The position numbers were made by a program, and so were the translations under genes. Shown here piece after piece: positions 49,364 through 58,219 of a DNA stretch of 64,000 nucleotides. Under the pieces are notes generated by a model that worked only from the letters and a program-made list of their open reading frames with translations, had not been told where the DNA came from and did no database searches. Each line of letters opens with the position of its first letter. Position 1 is the stretch's first letter. Where the stretch lies: positions 124,001-188,000 of the forward strand of contig NZ_JAUZVY010000002.1 in the NCBI RefSeq assembly GCF_030717955.1, given 5' to 3'. The stretch comes from Alkalimonas delamerensis. GTDB taxonomy: Bacteria > Pseudomonadota > Gammaproteobacteria > Enterobacterales > Alteromonadaceae.

Positions 49364-50062
49364 TTAAGCCTTACGGCCACCAAAGCGACGGCGTACCACC
49401 TGATAGTTGCGGCCGAAGTAACCAACCGGCACGCTCCAGATATGCACCAGGCGGCTGAACGGGAACAGCACAAACAAGGTCACCCCCCAGAAGATATGGG
49501 CTTTGTAAATCCAGTGCAGATCCTCGACAAAACCAATGGCTTCAGCCGGACGGAAGGTCAGCAGGTAACGCGACCAGCTCATCAGATCTTTCATCACATA
49601 GCCGTCCATATGACCGGTGGAGACAAAGATGGTCAGGATGCCCAGGATCAGCTGCCAGTAAATCAGCAGCAAAATCAGTGTATCCATGGTCGAGCTGCTG
49701 GCACGAACCCGTGGATTGAACAAGCGGCGGTACACCAGCATGGTCATGCCGATAAAGCAGATCACCCCGAAGAAGCCACCGACACCCATGGCAATGAGTT
49801 GCTTGCCGGCCAGGGTAATGCCAAGGAAATCCCAGACTTCGTAAGGGATCACCAAACCTGCAAAGTGACCAAAGAAAATCATGATAATACCGACGTGGAA
49901 AAACACACTGGCCACGCGGAAGTACTTTTTATCCAGCATCTGACTGGACTGGGCTTTCCAGCTGTACTGCTCGCGATCATAGCGCAGCAGGCTGCCCAGA
50001 AAGAAAATCACCGAAGCAATGTAAGGGTAGATCCCAAACAACAACATATCTGTAAAGTTCAT
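49364..50062 (-). CDS. narI: Respiratory nitrate reductase gamma subunit (cytochrome b)
   Basis: 232 residues from the ATG at 50062, which has AGGAG upstream and overlaps the narJ stop (ATGA). Five membrane spans are visible. Haem-ligand histidines H56, H66, H189 and H207 have the same spacing as E. coli H56, H66, H187 and H205. NarI oxidises quinol at the periplasmic side and passes electrons to NarH. Confidence 0.96.
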   Translation of the reverse strand: MNFTDMLLFGIYPYIASVIFFLGSLLRYDREQYSWKAQSSQMLDKKYFRVASVFFHVGIIMIFFGHFAGLVIPYEVWDFLGITLAGKQLIAMGVGGFFGVICFIGMTMLVYRRLFNPRVRASSSTMDTLILLLIYWQLILGILTIFVSTGHMDGYVMKDLMSWSRYLLTFRPAEAIGFVEDLHWIYKAHIFWGVTLFVLFPFSRLVHIWSVPVGYFGRNYQVVRRRFGGRKA

Positions 50063-50799
50063 GACGCAACTCCTGAGCGGACAGTGTTTCCGGGTGCCTG
50101 GCTGGCATCGGTCCATTGCAGTGGCACGTGGTGATCGCGCCGCTGCTTTTCAGAGGGTTTGTGGCTGCTGCCGCAGCCATCCTGTTCTGAGCCCGGGCCA
50201 AAGGTCACCATTTCTTCTTCCCAGACTTTATCCAGCGCTTCTTTGGTATCGTCGCGCTGCTCGTTTTTCAGCTGCTCCCGCACCGAGTCCAGTTCCACAT
50301 CGACCCCAGACAGTTCCAGCAAAGCACTGAACAGCACCTGATAATTGCAGTTGCGCTGCTCCAGCCGGCACAGCAGCACCGACAGAATATGCGCCACTTC
50401 AGCCAGGCCGAGGGCGGCATTCTCGTCGCCCTGAGTGCTTAAGAACTCCAGGTATAGCGGCAGATGATCCGGCAGCTCGCGCACATCAATCTGCAGGCCA
50501 GCCGACTTGTACTGGTTCATCAAATCGACCATGGCCTGACCGCGGTCACGCGACTCGCCATGCAGGTGCTCAAACAGCAGCAAGGACAAGGAGCGACCGC
50601 GCTCGAACAGGCCGTCGTAATCGGACTGCCAGTCCATCAAATCGCCGCTAAAGCGTTGCTCGATAAAATCGAGCAGGCCTTGCTGCTGCGCTTCAGACAG
50701 CGGCGACTCGGCCACCAGCTGCCTGGCGTCGGCTTTTGCTGTCAACAGCGCTTCGGTTGGGTATTCCAGCAACAGGGAAATCAGTTGTAGTATGCGCAT
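50059..50799 (-). CDS. narJ: Nitrate reductase molybdenum cofactor assembly chaperone
   Basis: 246 residues of the NarJ/TorD fold: MRILQLISLLLEYPTEALL, LFERGRSLSLLLFEHLHGESRDRGQAMVDL, LPDHLPLYLEFLS. NarJ keeps apo-NarGH soluble until the cofactor and haem are inserted. The C-terminal ~45 residues are a charged, low-complexity extension including GSEQDGCGSS. It is 3 bp after narH and overlaps narI. Confidence 0.95.
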   Translation of the reverse strand: MRILQLISLLLEYPTEALLTAKADARQLVAESPLSEAQQQGLLDFIEQRFSGDLMDWQSDYDGLFERGRSLSLLLFEHLHGESRDRGQAMVDLMNQYKSAGLQIDVRELPDHLPLYLEFLSTQGDENAALGLAEVAHILSVLLCRLEQRNCNYQVLFSALLELSGVDVELDSVREQLKNEQRDDTKEALDKVWEEEMVTFGPGSEQDGCGSSHKPSEKQRRDHHVPLQWTDASQAPGNTVRSGVAS

Positions 50800-50802
50800 G
50801 CC

Positions 50803-52338
50803 TTACTCCTTTACCGTGACTGGGATCACTTTGCGGACCCCTTTGCTGCTGCCGCCAAAGATGTTCAGCTTGCTGTCACCACCGCCACAGCCATTGCCGA
50901 AGCTAAAGCCACATTCGCCTTTTAAATCGTAGGCATTTTCGGCGTAAGCCCGGTGGCTGGTTGGGATAACAAAACGATCTTCAAAGTTGGCCAGCGCCAT
51001 GTAGCGGTACATTTCCTCGACCCTATCTTTGCTCAGGCCGACCTGTTTCAGTACTTCCAGATCTTCCACGCTATCCACCTGCTGCGAGCGTTTGTAAGCA
51101 CGCATTGCAATCATCCGCTCCAGCGCCCGAACGACCGGTGCTTCGTCGCCTGCAGTCAGCATATTGGCCAGGTAACGCAGCGGAATGCGCAGCGATTTCA
51201 GATCCGGGATTTCACCGTTCATGCCGACATGGCCGGCTTCGGCCGCGCTCTGAATCGGCGACAGTGGCGGCACGTACCAGACCATCGGCAGGGTGCGGTA
51301 CTCCGGGTGCAGTGGCAGCGCCACTTTCCAGTCCATCGCCATCATGTAGACCGGCGAGCGCTGGGCGGCTTTTAACCAGTTATCCGGAATGCCTTCCTTG
51401 CGTGCCGCTTCAATCACCTTGGGATCGTGCGGGTCGAGGAACAGGTCCAGTTGGGCCTGATACAAGTCTTTCTCGTTGGCAACGCTGGCCGCGGCTTCAA
51501 TTTTGTCGGCATCGTACAGCAGCACACCAAGGTAGCGGATGCGGCCGACGCAGGTTTCTGAACAGGTGGTGGGCTGGCCGGCTTCAATCCGCGGGTAGCA
51601 GAAGGTGCATTTTTCCGACTTGCCGGTTTTCCAGTTGAAGTAGATTTTTTTGTACGGGCAACCGGACACACACATCCGCCAGCCGCGGCATTTGTCCTGA
51701 TCAATCAGCACAATGCCGTCTTCTTCGCGCTTGTAAATGGCACCACTGGGGCAAGAGGCAACACAGGTCGGGTTCAGACAGTGTTCGCACAGCCTTGGCA
51801 GGTACATCATAAAGGTCTTTTCAAACTGACCGTAGATGTCTTTTTGCACCACTTCGTTGAAGTTCTGATCTTTTTTCCGTTTTTCGAACTCGGTACCAAG
51901 AATTTCTTCCCAGTTCGGGCCCCACTCAATTTTTTCCATCCGCTGGCCGCTGATCAGCGAGCGGGGCCGGGCGACCGGCTGGTGCTTGCTGTCTTTGGCG
52001 TTGTGCAGATGCTGGTAATCAAAATCGAACGGCTCGTAGTAGTCGTCGATTTCCGGTAGGTCCGGGTTGGCAAATAAATTCGCCAGCACCCGCAGTTTGC
52101 CACCGATTTTGGGCACCAGCTTGCCGTTGCTTTTACGCTGCCAGCCGCCTTTCCACTTGTCCTGGTTTTCCCATTCTTTTGGAAAGCCAATGCCTGGCTT
52201 GGTTTCAACGTTGTTGAACCAGGCGTACTCCACGCCTTCGCGCGAGGTCCAGACGTTCTTGCAGGTGATGGAGCAGGTGTGACAGCCAATGCATTTGTCC
52301 AGATTCAGCACCATGCCGATTTGTGCTCTGATTTTCAT
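50803..52338 (-). CDS. narH: Respiratory nitrate reductase beta subunit
   Basis: 511 residues. Four Fe-S centre motifs are present: C16, C19, C22, C26 (KCIGCHTCSITC), CEHCLNPTCVASCP, CRGWRMCVSGCP, where Trp replaces a Cys and marks the [3Fe-4S] centre, and CTFC...C...C. It carries electrons from NarI to NarG on the cytoplasmic side. The C-terminus has an extra GNGCGGGDS stretch. It is 20 bp after narG. Confidence 0.97.
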   Translation of the reverse strand: MKIRAQIGMVLNLDKCIGCHTCSITCKNVWTSREGVEYAWFNNVETKPGIGFPKEWENQDKWKGGWQRKSNGKLVPKIGGKLRVLANLFANPDLPEIDDYYEPFDFDYQHLHNAKDSKHQPVARPRSLISGQRMEKIEWGPNWEEILGTEFEKRKKDQNFNEVVQKDIYGQFEKTFMMYLPRLCEHCLNPTCVASCPSGAIYKREEDGIVLIDQDKCRGWRMCVSGCPYKKIYFNWKTGKSEKCTFCYPRIEAGQPTTCSETCVGRIRYLGVLLYDADKIEAAASVANEKDLYQAQLDLFLDPHDPKVIEAARKEGIPDNWLKAAQRSPVYMMAMDWKVALPLHPEYRTLPMVWYVPPLSPIQSAAEAGHVGMNGEIPDLKSLRIPLRYLANMLTAGDEAPVVRALERMIAMRAYKRSQQVDSVEDLEVLKQVGLSKDRVEEMYRYMALANFEDRFVIPTSHRAYAENAYDLKGECGFSFGNGCGGGDSKLNIFGGSSKGVRKVIPVTVKE

Positions 52339-52358
52339 GATAACTCCTTACTCCAACC

Positions 52359-55300
52359 TTATTCGGTATCCAGCCAATCGACTTTGTTCATTTTGCGAAC
52401 AATGACGAACTCGTCGCGGTTGCAACCGACGGTGCCGTAGTAGTTAAAGCCATAGGCCTGCTGGGCGTAGCCACCAATCATATGGGTTGGCTTCATCACT
52501 GCGCGGGTCACTGAATTGTGAATGCCGCCGCGGCTGCCGGTCATTTCCGAGCCTGGTACGTTCACAATCCGCTCCTGAGCGTGGTACATCATGCTCATGC
52601 CTTCAGGAACCCGCTGTGACACCACAGCCCGGGCTGAAATAGAACCATTGACGTTGAAGATTTCAATCCAGTCGTTGTCTTCAATGCCGGCGGCTTTGGC
52701 GTCGATTTCACTTAACCAGACAATGGGGCCGCCGCGGGATAAGGTCAGCATCAACAGGTTGTCGGAGTAGGTGCTGTGAATGCCCCATTTCTGGTGTGGG
52801 GTGATCCAGTTCAGCACAATTTCCTTGTTGCCATTGGGCTTTTGGTTCAGCACCGGCTGCACCGTTTTCAGGTTGATTGGCGGCTTGTAGGCACAAAGGG
52901 TTTCGCCAAAGTCACGCATCCACTCGTGATCCTGATAGAACTGCTGTCGGCCGGTGATGGTGCGCCATGGGATCAGCTCGTGCACATTGGTGTAGCCGGC
53001 GTTGTAGGACACATGCTCATCTTCCAAACCCGACCAGGTGGGGGAGGAGATGATTTTGCGCGGCTGCGCCACGATGTCGTTGAAGCGGATCTTTTCCTCT
53101 TCTTTCGGTTTGGCCAGATGGGTGTGATCGCGGCCGGTAATTTTACTCAGTGCGCCCCAGGCTTTTACCGCCACATGGCCATTGGTTTCCGGTGCCAGCG
53201 ATAAAATCACTTCACAGGCATCGACTGCCGACTCAATTTTGGCCAGGCCTTGATTTGCGCCTTCGCCGGTGTGGGTGCGGTTCAGTTTACGCAGGAACTC
53301 GACTTCTTCTTTGGTATCCCAGCCAATGCCTTTGCCGCCATTGCCGATGTTTTCCATCAGCGGGCCAAGCGAGGTAAAGCGGGCATAGGTGTTGGGGTAA
53401 TCGCGCTCCACCACATTGATGTGCGGCATGGTTTTCCCCGGAATGGCTTCGCATTCGCCTTTCCACCAAGCTTTGACACCATAAGGCTGAGCCAGCTCGG
53501 CCGGGGTATCGTGGTGCATCGGGGTGGTGACTACATCGGTTTCTTTGCCCAGGTGGCCCACACAGACACGGGAGAATTCTTTGGCAATGCCTTTAAAGAT
53601 TTCCCAGTCACTGCGTGCTTCCCACACCGGGTCAATGGCGGCGGTCAGCGGGTGAATAAAGGGGTGCATGTCCGAGGTGTTCATGTCGTCTTTTTCGTAC
53701 CAGGTGGCCGTCGGCAACACGATGTCGGAATACAGACAGGTAGTGGACATCCGAAAATCCAGCGTCACGAACAAATCGACCTTGCCTTCGGCCGGCTGGT
53801 CGGTCCATTCCACATCTTCCGGTTTTTTGCCGCCAAATTCGCCCAGATCTTTACCGAGCAAACCATGCTTGGTGCCCAGCAGATGGCGCAGCATGTACTC
53901 ATGGCCTTTGCCGCTGGAGCCCAGCAGGTTTGAGCGCCAGATAAACATGTTGCGCGGGAAGTTTTGCGGGTTTTCCGGCTGCTCGCAGGCAAACTTGACT
54001 TTGCGATCTTTCAGCTGCTGCAGCACATAGTCTTTTAGCTCCACCCCGGCAGCTTTGGCTTCGGCTGCCAGGCCCAGTGGGTTGACCCCAAGCTGCGGCG
54101 CGGAAGGCAACCAGCCCATGCGCTCGGCGCGGCTGTTGAAGTCGATAATGCTGCCAGACCACTTGTCTTTGTTGGCCAGCGGCGAAATCACTTCGCTCAT
54201 ATCCAGTTTTTCATAGCGCCACTGGCTGGAGTGGTTGTAGAAAAAGGAGGTACCGTTCATATGGCGTGGCGGACGTTGCCAATCCAGCGCAAAGGCCAGT
54301 GGGGCCCAGCCGGTTTGCGGCCGCAGTTTTTCCTGGCCGACATAGTGCGCCCAGCCGCCACCGCTTTGGCCAATACAGCCACACAGCATCAGCATGTTAA
54401 TCAGGCCACGGTAGTTCATGTCCATGTGGTACCAGTGGTTCAGCGCGGCACCGACGATGACCATAGAGCGACCACGGGTTTTATCGGCGGTGCGGGCGAA
54501 CTCGCGGGCAATGCGGATCACATCGGCACGTTTGACGCCGGTAATGGCTTCTTGCCAGGCTGGGGTGTACGGTACATTGTCGTCAAAGCTTTTGGCGCGA
54601 CTGTCATCGCCCAGGCCATTGTCGACGCCGTAGTGTGCCAGCATCATGTCAAACACAGTAGCCACTAAAGCCGTGCTGCCATCGGCCAGTTGCACCCGTT
54701 TGGCCGGGATTTTACGCAGCTGGGTGTCGCTGTGCTCGGTGTGCTGGAAGTACTGGTACTCGTGCGGTGCGCCGCCAAAGTAGGGGAAGGCGACTTCAAC
54801 CAGTTCGTCGTGCTGATCTTTTAAGCTCAGTAGTAAATCAACCTCACCCTGACGGTCTTTTTGCTCCAGGTTCCACTTGGCGGCATCTTCACCCCAGCGG
54901 TAACCAATGGCGCCATTCGGGCTGGTCAGACGCTGATCTGCCGCATTGATGGCGATGGTTTTCCAGTCCGGGTTGTTGCTCTCACCCAGCTGATCAACCA
55001 AATCGGCCGCCCGCAGGAAGCGCCCCTGGGTTTTGTGGTCGCCGGCCTCGTCCAGCAGCACCAGCATTGGCATGTCGGTGTAGCGTTTGATGTAGTCGGT
55101 AAAATAAGTGCTTGGGTTATCGACGTGGAACTCTTTTAAAATCACATGGCTAAAGGCCATGGCAAGGGCGGCATCGGTGCCCTGACGCGGGGCTAGCCAG
55201 GTGTCGCCAAACTTGGAGGCTTCGGAGTAGTCCGAGGTAATGACACAGGTTTTGGTACCTTTGTAACGCACCTCGGTTAAAAAGTGTGCATCCGGCGTGC

Positions 55301-56081
55301 GGGTTTGCGGTACGTTCGAACCCCAGACAATGATGTAATTGGAGTTGTACCAGTCGGCCGACTCCGGCACGTCGGTTTGCTCGCCCCAGATTTGCGGCGA
55401 AGCTGGCGGCAGGTCGCAGTACCAGTCGTAGAAGCTCAAGCAGTTGCCGCCAATCAAGGATAAGTAACGGGCACCGGCGGCGTAGGACACCATCGACATC
55501 GCCGGAATGGGCGAGAAGCCGGTGATGCGATCCGGACCATAGGTTTTGGCGGTGTAGGTGTTGGAGGCGGCAATCAGCTCGTTCACTTCATCCCAGCTGG
55601 CACGGACAAAACCACCCAGGCCGCGGCGCTCTTTGTAGCTTTTGGCTTTGACCGGATCGCTGACGATGGACTCCCAGGCTTTGACCGGATCGCTGTGCTG
55701 CGCTTTGGCTTCGCGCCATAGCTTCATCAGCTGGCCGCGCATCTTGGGGTACTTTAAGCGGTTGGCACTGTAGATGTACCAGGAGTAACTGGCACCCCGC
55801 GGACAGCCGCGTGGCTCATGGTTTGGTAAATCCGGCCGGGTGCGTGGGTAATCGGTCTGCTGGGTTTCCCAGGTGACCAGGCCATCTTTGACGTAGATTT
55901 TCCAGCTGCACGAGCCGGTGCAGTTGACGCCATGGGTCGAGCGCACCACTTTGTCGTGCTGCCAGCGCTGGCGGTAGCCTTGCTCCCAGCTGCGGTCCTG
56001 ATCGGTGGTAACGCCATGCCCGTCGGAGAAGGGCTCTTTGCGCGCAGTAAAATAGCGCAGTTTGTCGAGTAGGTGACTCAT
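52359..56081 (-). CDS. narG: Respiratory nitrate reductase alpha subunit
   Basis: 1240 residues, normal NarG length. FS0 ligands H50, C54, C58 and C93 (STHGVNCTGSC, RGCPRG) and the molybdenum ligand D223 (YDWYCDLPPASP) align one residue off E. coli H49, C53, C57, C92 and D222. No Tat signal is needed in this membrane-bound cytoplasmic enzyme. It reduces nitrate to nitrite with Mo-bisMGD. AGGAG precedes the ATG, and it heads narG-narH-narJ-narI-parvulin. Confidence 0.98.
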   Translation of the reverse strand: MSHLLDKLRYFTARKEPFSDGHGVTTDQDRSWEQGYRQRWQHDKVVRSTHGVNCTGSCSWKIYVKDGLVTWETQQTDYPRTRPDLPNHEPRGCPRGASYSWYIYSANRLKYPKMRGQLMKLWREAKAQHSDPVKAWESIVSDPVKAKSYKERRGLGGFVRASWDEVNELIAASNTYTAKTYGPDRITGFSPIPAMSMVSYAAGARYLSLIGGNCLSFYDWYCDLPPASPQIWGEQTDVPESADWYNSNYIIVWGSNVPQTRTPDAHFLTEVRYKGTKTCVITSDYSEASKFGDTWLAPRQGTDAALAMAFSHVILKEFHVDNPSTYFTDYIKRYTDMPMLVLLDEAGDHKTQGRFLRAADLVDQLGESNNPDWKTIAINAADQRLTSPNGAIGYRWGEDAAKWNLEQKDRQGEVDLLLSLKDQHDELVEVAFPYFGGAPHEYQYFQHTEHSDTQLRKIPAKRVQLADGSTALVATVFDMMLAHYGVDNGLGDDSRAKSFDDNVPYTPAWQEAITGVKRADVIRIAREFARTADKTRGRSMVIVGAALNHWYHMDMNYRGLINMLMLCGCIGQSGGGWAHYVGQEKLRPQTGWAPLAFALDWQRPPRHMNGTSFFYNHSSQWRYEKLDMSEVISPLANKDKWSGSIIDFNSRAERMGWLPSAPQLGVNPLGLAAEAKAAGVELKDYVLQQLKDRKVKFACEQPENPQNFPRNMFIWRSNLLGSSGKGHEYMLRHLLGTKHGLLGKDLGEFGGKKPEDVEWTDQPAEGKVDLFVTLDFRMSTTCLYSDIVLPTATWYEKDDMNTSDMHPFIHPLTAAIDPVWEARSDWEIFKGIAKEFSRVCVGHLGKETDVVTTPMHHDTPAELAQPYGVKAWWKGECEAIPGKTMPHINVVERDYPNTYARFTSLGPLMENIGNGGKGIGWDTKEEVEFLRKLNRTHTGEGANQGLAKIESAVDACEVILSLAPETNGHVAVKAWGALSKITGRDHTHLAKPKEEEKIRFNDIVAQPRKIISSPTWSGLEDEHVSYNAGYTNVHELIPWRTITGRQQFYQDHEWMRDFGETLCAYKPPINLKTVQPVLNQKPNGNKEIVLNWITPHQKWGIHSTYSDNLLMLTLSRGGPIVWLSEIDAKAAGIEDNDWIEIFNVNGSISARAVVSQRVPEGMSMMYHAQERIVNVPGSEMTGSRGGIHNSVTRAVMKPTHMIGGYAQQAYGFNYYGTVGCNRDEFVIVRKMNKVDWLDTE

Positions 56082-56139
56082 CGTACACTCCTGGTCTTGT
56101 CCTGCATGAACAGACGGTTTTTACTTATTCAGTAGGCAC

Positions 56140-56180
56140 ATCATAGAAAGAACCGCTTAATGATGCTTGATTTGGATCAA
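56140..56180 (-). promoter_or_regulatory. FNR-activated narG promoter
   Basis: A perfect box TTGAT-TTGG-ATCAA (56167-56180) is followed on the - strand after 21 nt by TATGAT (56140-56145). Predicted start is near 56133, about 50 nt before the narG ATG. Confidence 0.87.
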
Positions 56181-56218
56181 GGCTGCCACTTAGCTAACTT
56201 ACTGATTAAGAAGGGTAA

Positions 56219-56234
56219 TACCCACTAAGTGGTA
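56219..56234. promoter_or_regulatory. NarL-type 7-2-7 site between narG and narX
   Basis: TACCCAC-TA-AGTGGTA is a perfect inverted pair of NarL heptamers (TACYYMT-like) with a 2-bp spacer, centred about 93 bp upstream of the predicted narG start. Confidence 0.8.
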
Positions 56235-56285
56235 GTGTGTTTTTGGGCTAAATGCCTGAAAATGCTGGGGCTGAAATCACGGAAC

Positions 56286-56331
56286 TACCCCCTTGGTGTG
56301 GCGTGCTAACCTGGGCGGGGCAAAGGGGGTA
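56286..56331. promoter_or_regulatory. Inverted TACCCCC heptamers upstream of narG/narX
   Basis: TACCCCC (56286-56292) and GGGGGTA (56325-56331) face each other with centres 39 bp apart. They resemble NarL heptamers but lack 7-2-7 spacing; the same heptamer occurs twice between the transporter genes near 28.8 kb. Confidence 0.45.
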
Positions 56332-56418
56332 GCTCGATTGTGCCAGCTGCAGGAACAATCGCGGCTGCACGCTGCTGCTTTTCAGGTTATGCTTAGATGA
56401 ATTCGCATTGGAGATACT

Positions 56419-58212
56419 ATGCGCCCTTTTTCCGTCGTTACCCGTATCAACATTGCGCTGGCTTGCATCGTGACGCTGGCGCTGACCACCATGATGGTGT
56501 CGTACTGGTTGTCGGATAAAGCCGACAGCGATGCCCATGCGGTCAATGTGGCGGGCTCCTTGCGGATGCAAAGTTACCGGCTGGCCTGGCTTAAATTGCA
56601 GCAAGAACCTGAGCGCTTAGCCGGGGCAAAACAGCAGTTAAACAGCAGTTGGCAGCATCCGGTATTTAAACGCTTTTTGCACCAGCCAGAGATCCAGACC
56701 AAGTACGATACCGCTTATCGTCATTGGTTGACGGTGGCACCGTTGCTGGCGGCCGAGCAAACCGACATTGCTGAGCTGGAGTCCGTATTGACCGAGCAAG
56801 TCCGTTTGCTGGATGTGCTGGTACTGGCTATTCAGCAGGATGCCGAGCAAAAAGTGCGGGCCTTTCGCACCGTGCAGGTGGTGGCGGTACTGGCCACCAT
56901 TTTGCTGTCCATTATTGTGATGTACTGGCTGCGGGTGATGGTGCAGGAGCCATTGCAGGACTTGATTAAAGGGGCCCGTCGCATTGCGCAGGGCGACTTT
57001 ACCCACCGCATTACAGCGCAGCAGCAGGATGAACTGGGCACTTTGGCCCATAGCTTTAACAAAATGAACAGTGCCATCGGTTACATGTACGGCAATCTGG
57101 AAAAGCGGGTGCAGCAACAAACTGAAGCGCTGCAGCACAGCAACACCCGTTTGCAGTTTTTGTTTGATATAGCCCGCAGCATCAGTGAGCACAGTCTGCA
57201 CTCGGCAGATTTTTCTGAACTGGTGACCGAGCTGCAGACCATTCTTCAAACCGATGAGCTCGAGCTGTGCCTGTTGACCGAGCAGGGCTCCAGCCCCTAC
57301 TTGCAGGTGCAGCCGGAGCAGAATCCACACATGCACTGCGTGAAAACCAGCTGTCAGGATTGCGTATCGCAAGGGCAGGATATTCGCACCGAGCAAGCGC
57401 AGCTGGTGTATCGCTATCCACTGGACAGGGAGCAGCACCACTATGGCGTGCTGGTGGCCCGCCAGGCCAAAGACAAAGCCTTGCACGACTGGCAGCAGCA
57501 ATTGCTGCAATCGGTGGCCGATTTGCTGGCATTGGCGTTGAGTTTAAAAGGCGAAGAGGAACAGGTACGACGTTTGGCTCTGATGCAGGAGCGCTCGGTG
57601 ATTGCCCGTGAGCTGCACGACTCACTGGCCCAATCCCTATCCTATTTAAAAATTCAGGTAACCCGGCTGAATAAAGGCCTGGCCAGTGACAACAAAGCCA
57701 TGTTGCAGGATGTGGCCGATGAACTGAAAGAAGGCTTAAGTTCGGCCTACCGGCAGCTGCGCGAACTGCTTACCACTTTCCGGCTTAAGGTGGATGGAGC
57801 CGGTTTGCAGCAAGCTTTGCAAACCACCGTTAAACAACTGACTGAGCAATCCAGCCTGCGGATCCGGCTGGATTATCAACTGGAGCACTTGCCACTGACG
57901 CCAACGGAAGAAATTCACTTGCTGCAGATCATTCGAGAAGCCAGCCAAAATGCGGTGCACCACAGCCAGGGCTCTGAGCTGTCAATAGAGCTGCGACAGG
58001 GCAAGGACAAAGCGATAGAGCTGAAGTTGGAAGATAATGGCGTAGGTTTGCCGGCGCAACCGGAAAAGCTCAACCACTATGGCCTGGCCATTATGCAGGA
58101 GCGCAGCAGGCAACTGGGTGGTGAGCTTGCTATCCAGAACCGCGCGGATGGCGGCACCGGTATCTATTTCCGTTTTGTGCCGGAGTGCATGGCGCAGCTG
58201 GCCAGCGCTTAG
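56419..58212 (+). CDS. narX: Nitrate/nitrite sensor histidine kinase NarX
   Basis: 597 residues. Two membrane spans (about 11-31 and 153-171) flank a periplasmic domain with the nitrate-binding P-box VNVAGSLRMQSYRLAW (42-57). A HAMP domain follows, then a central module with cysteines C307, C312 and C315. The HPK7-type transmitter has phosphoacceptor H400 in ARELHDSLAQSLSYL and the HATPase DNGVGL. It phosphorylates NarL, encoded 4.6 kb away. It is divergent from narG, sharing the regulatory region with the NarL site. Confidence 0.93.
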   Translation: MRPFSVVTRINIALACIVTLALTTMMVSYWLSDKADSDAHAVNVAGSLRMQSYRLAWLKLQQEPERLAGAKQQLNSSWQHPVFKRFLHQPEIQTKYDTAYRHWLTVAPLLAAEQTDIAELESVLTEQVRLLDVLVLAIQQDAEQKVRAFRTVQVVAVLATILLSIIVMYWLRVMVQEPLQDLIKGARRIAQGDFTHRITAQQQDELGTLAHSFNKMNSAIGYMYGNLEKRVQQQTEALQHSNTRLQFLFDIARSISEHSLHSADFSELVTELQTILQTDELELCLLTEQGSSPYLQVQPEQNPHMHCVKTSCQDCVSQGQDIRTEQAQLVYRYPLDREQHHYGVLVARQAKDKALHDWQQQLLQSVADLLALALSLKGEEEQVRRLALMQERSVIARELHDSLAQSLSYLKIQVTRLNKGLASDNKAMLQDVADELKEGLSSAYRQLRELLTTFRLKVDGAGLQQALQTTVKQLTEQSSLRIRLDYQLEHLPLTPTEEIHLLQIIREASQNAVHHSQGSELSIELRQGKDKAIELKLEDNGVGLPAQPEKLNHYGLAIMQERSRQLGGELAIQNRADGGTGIYFRFVPECMAQLASA

Positions 58213-58219
58213 TTCGTGC

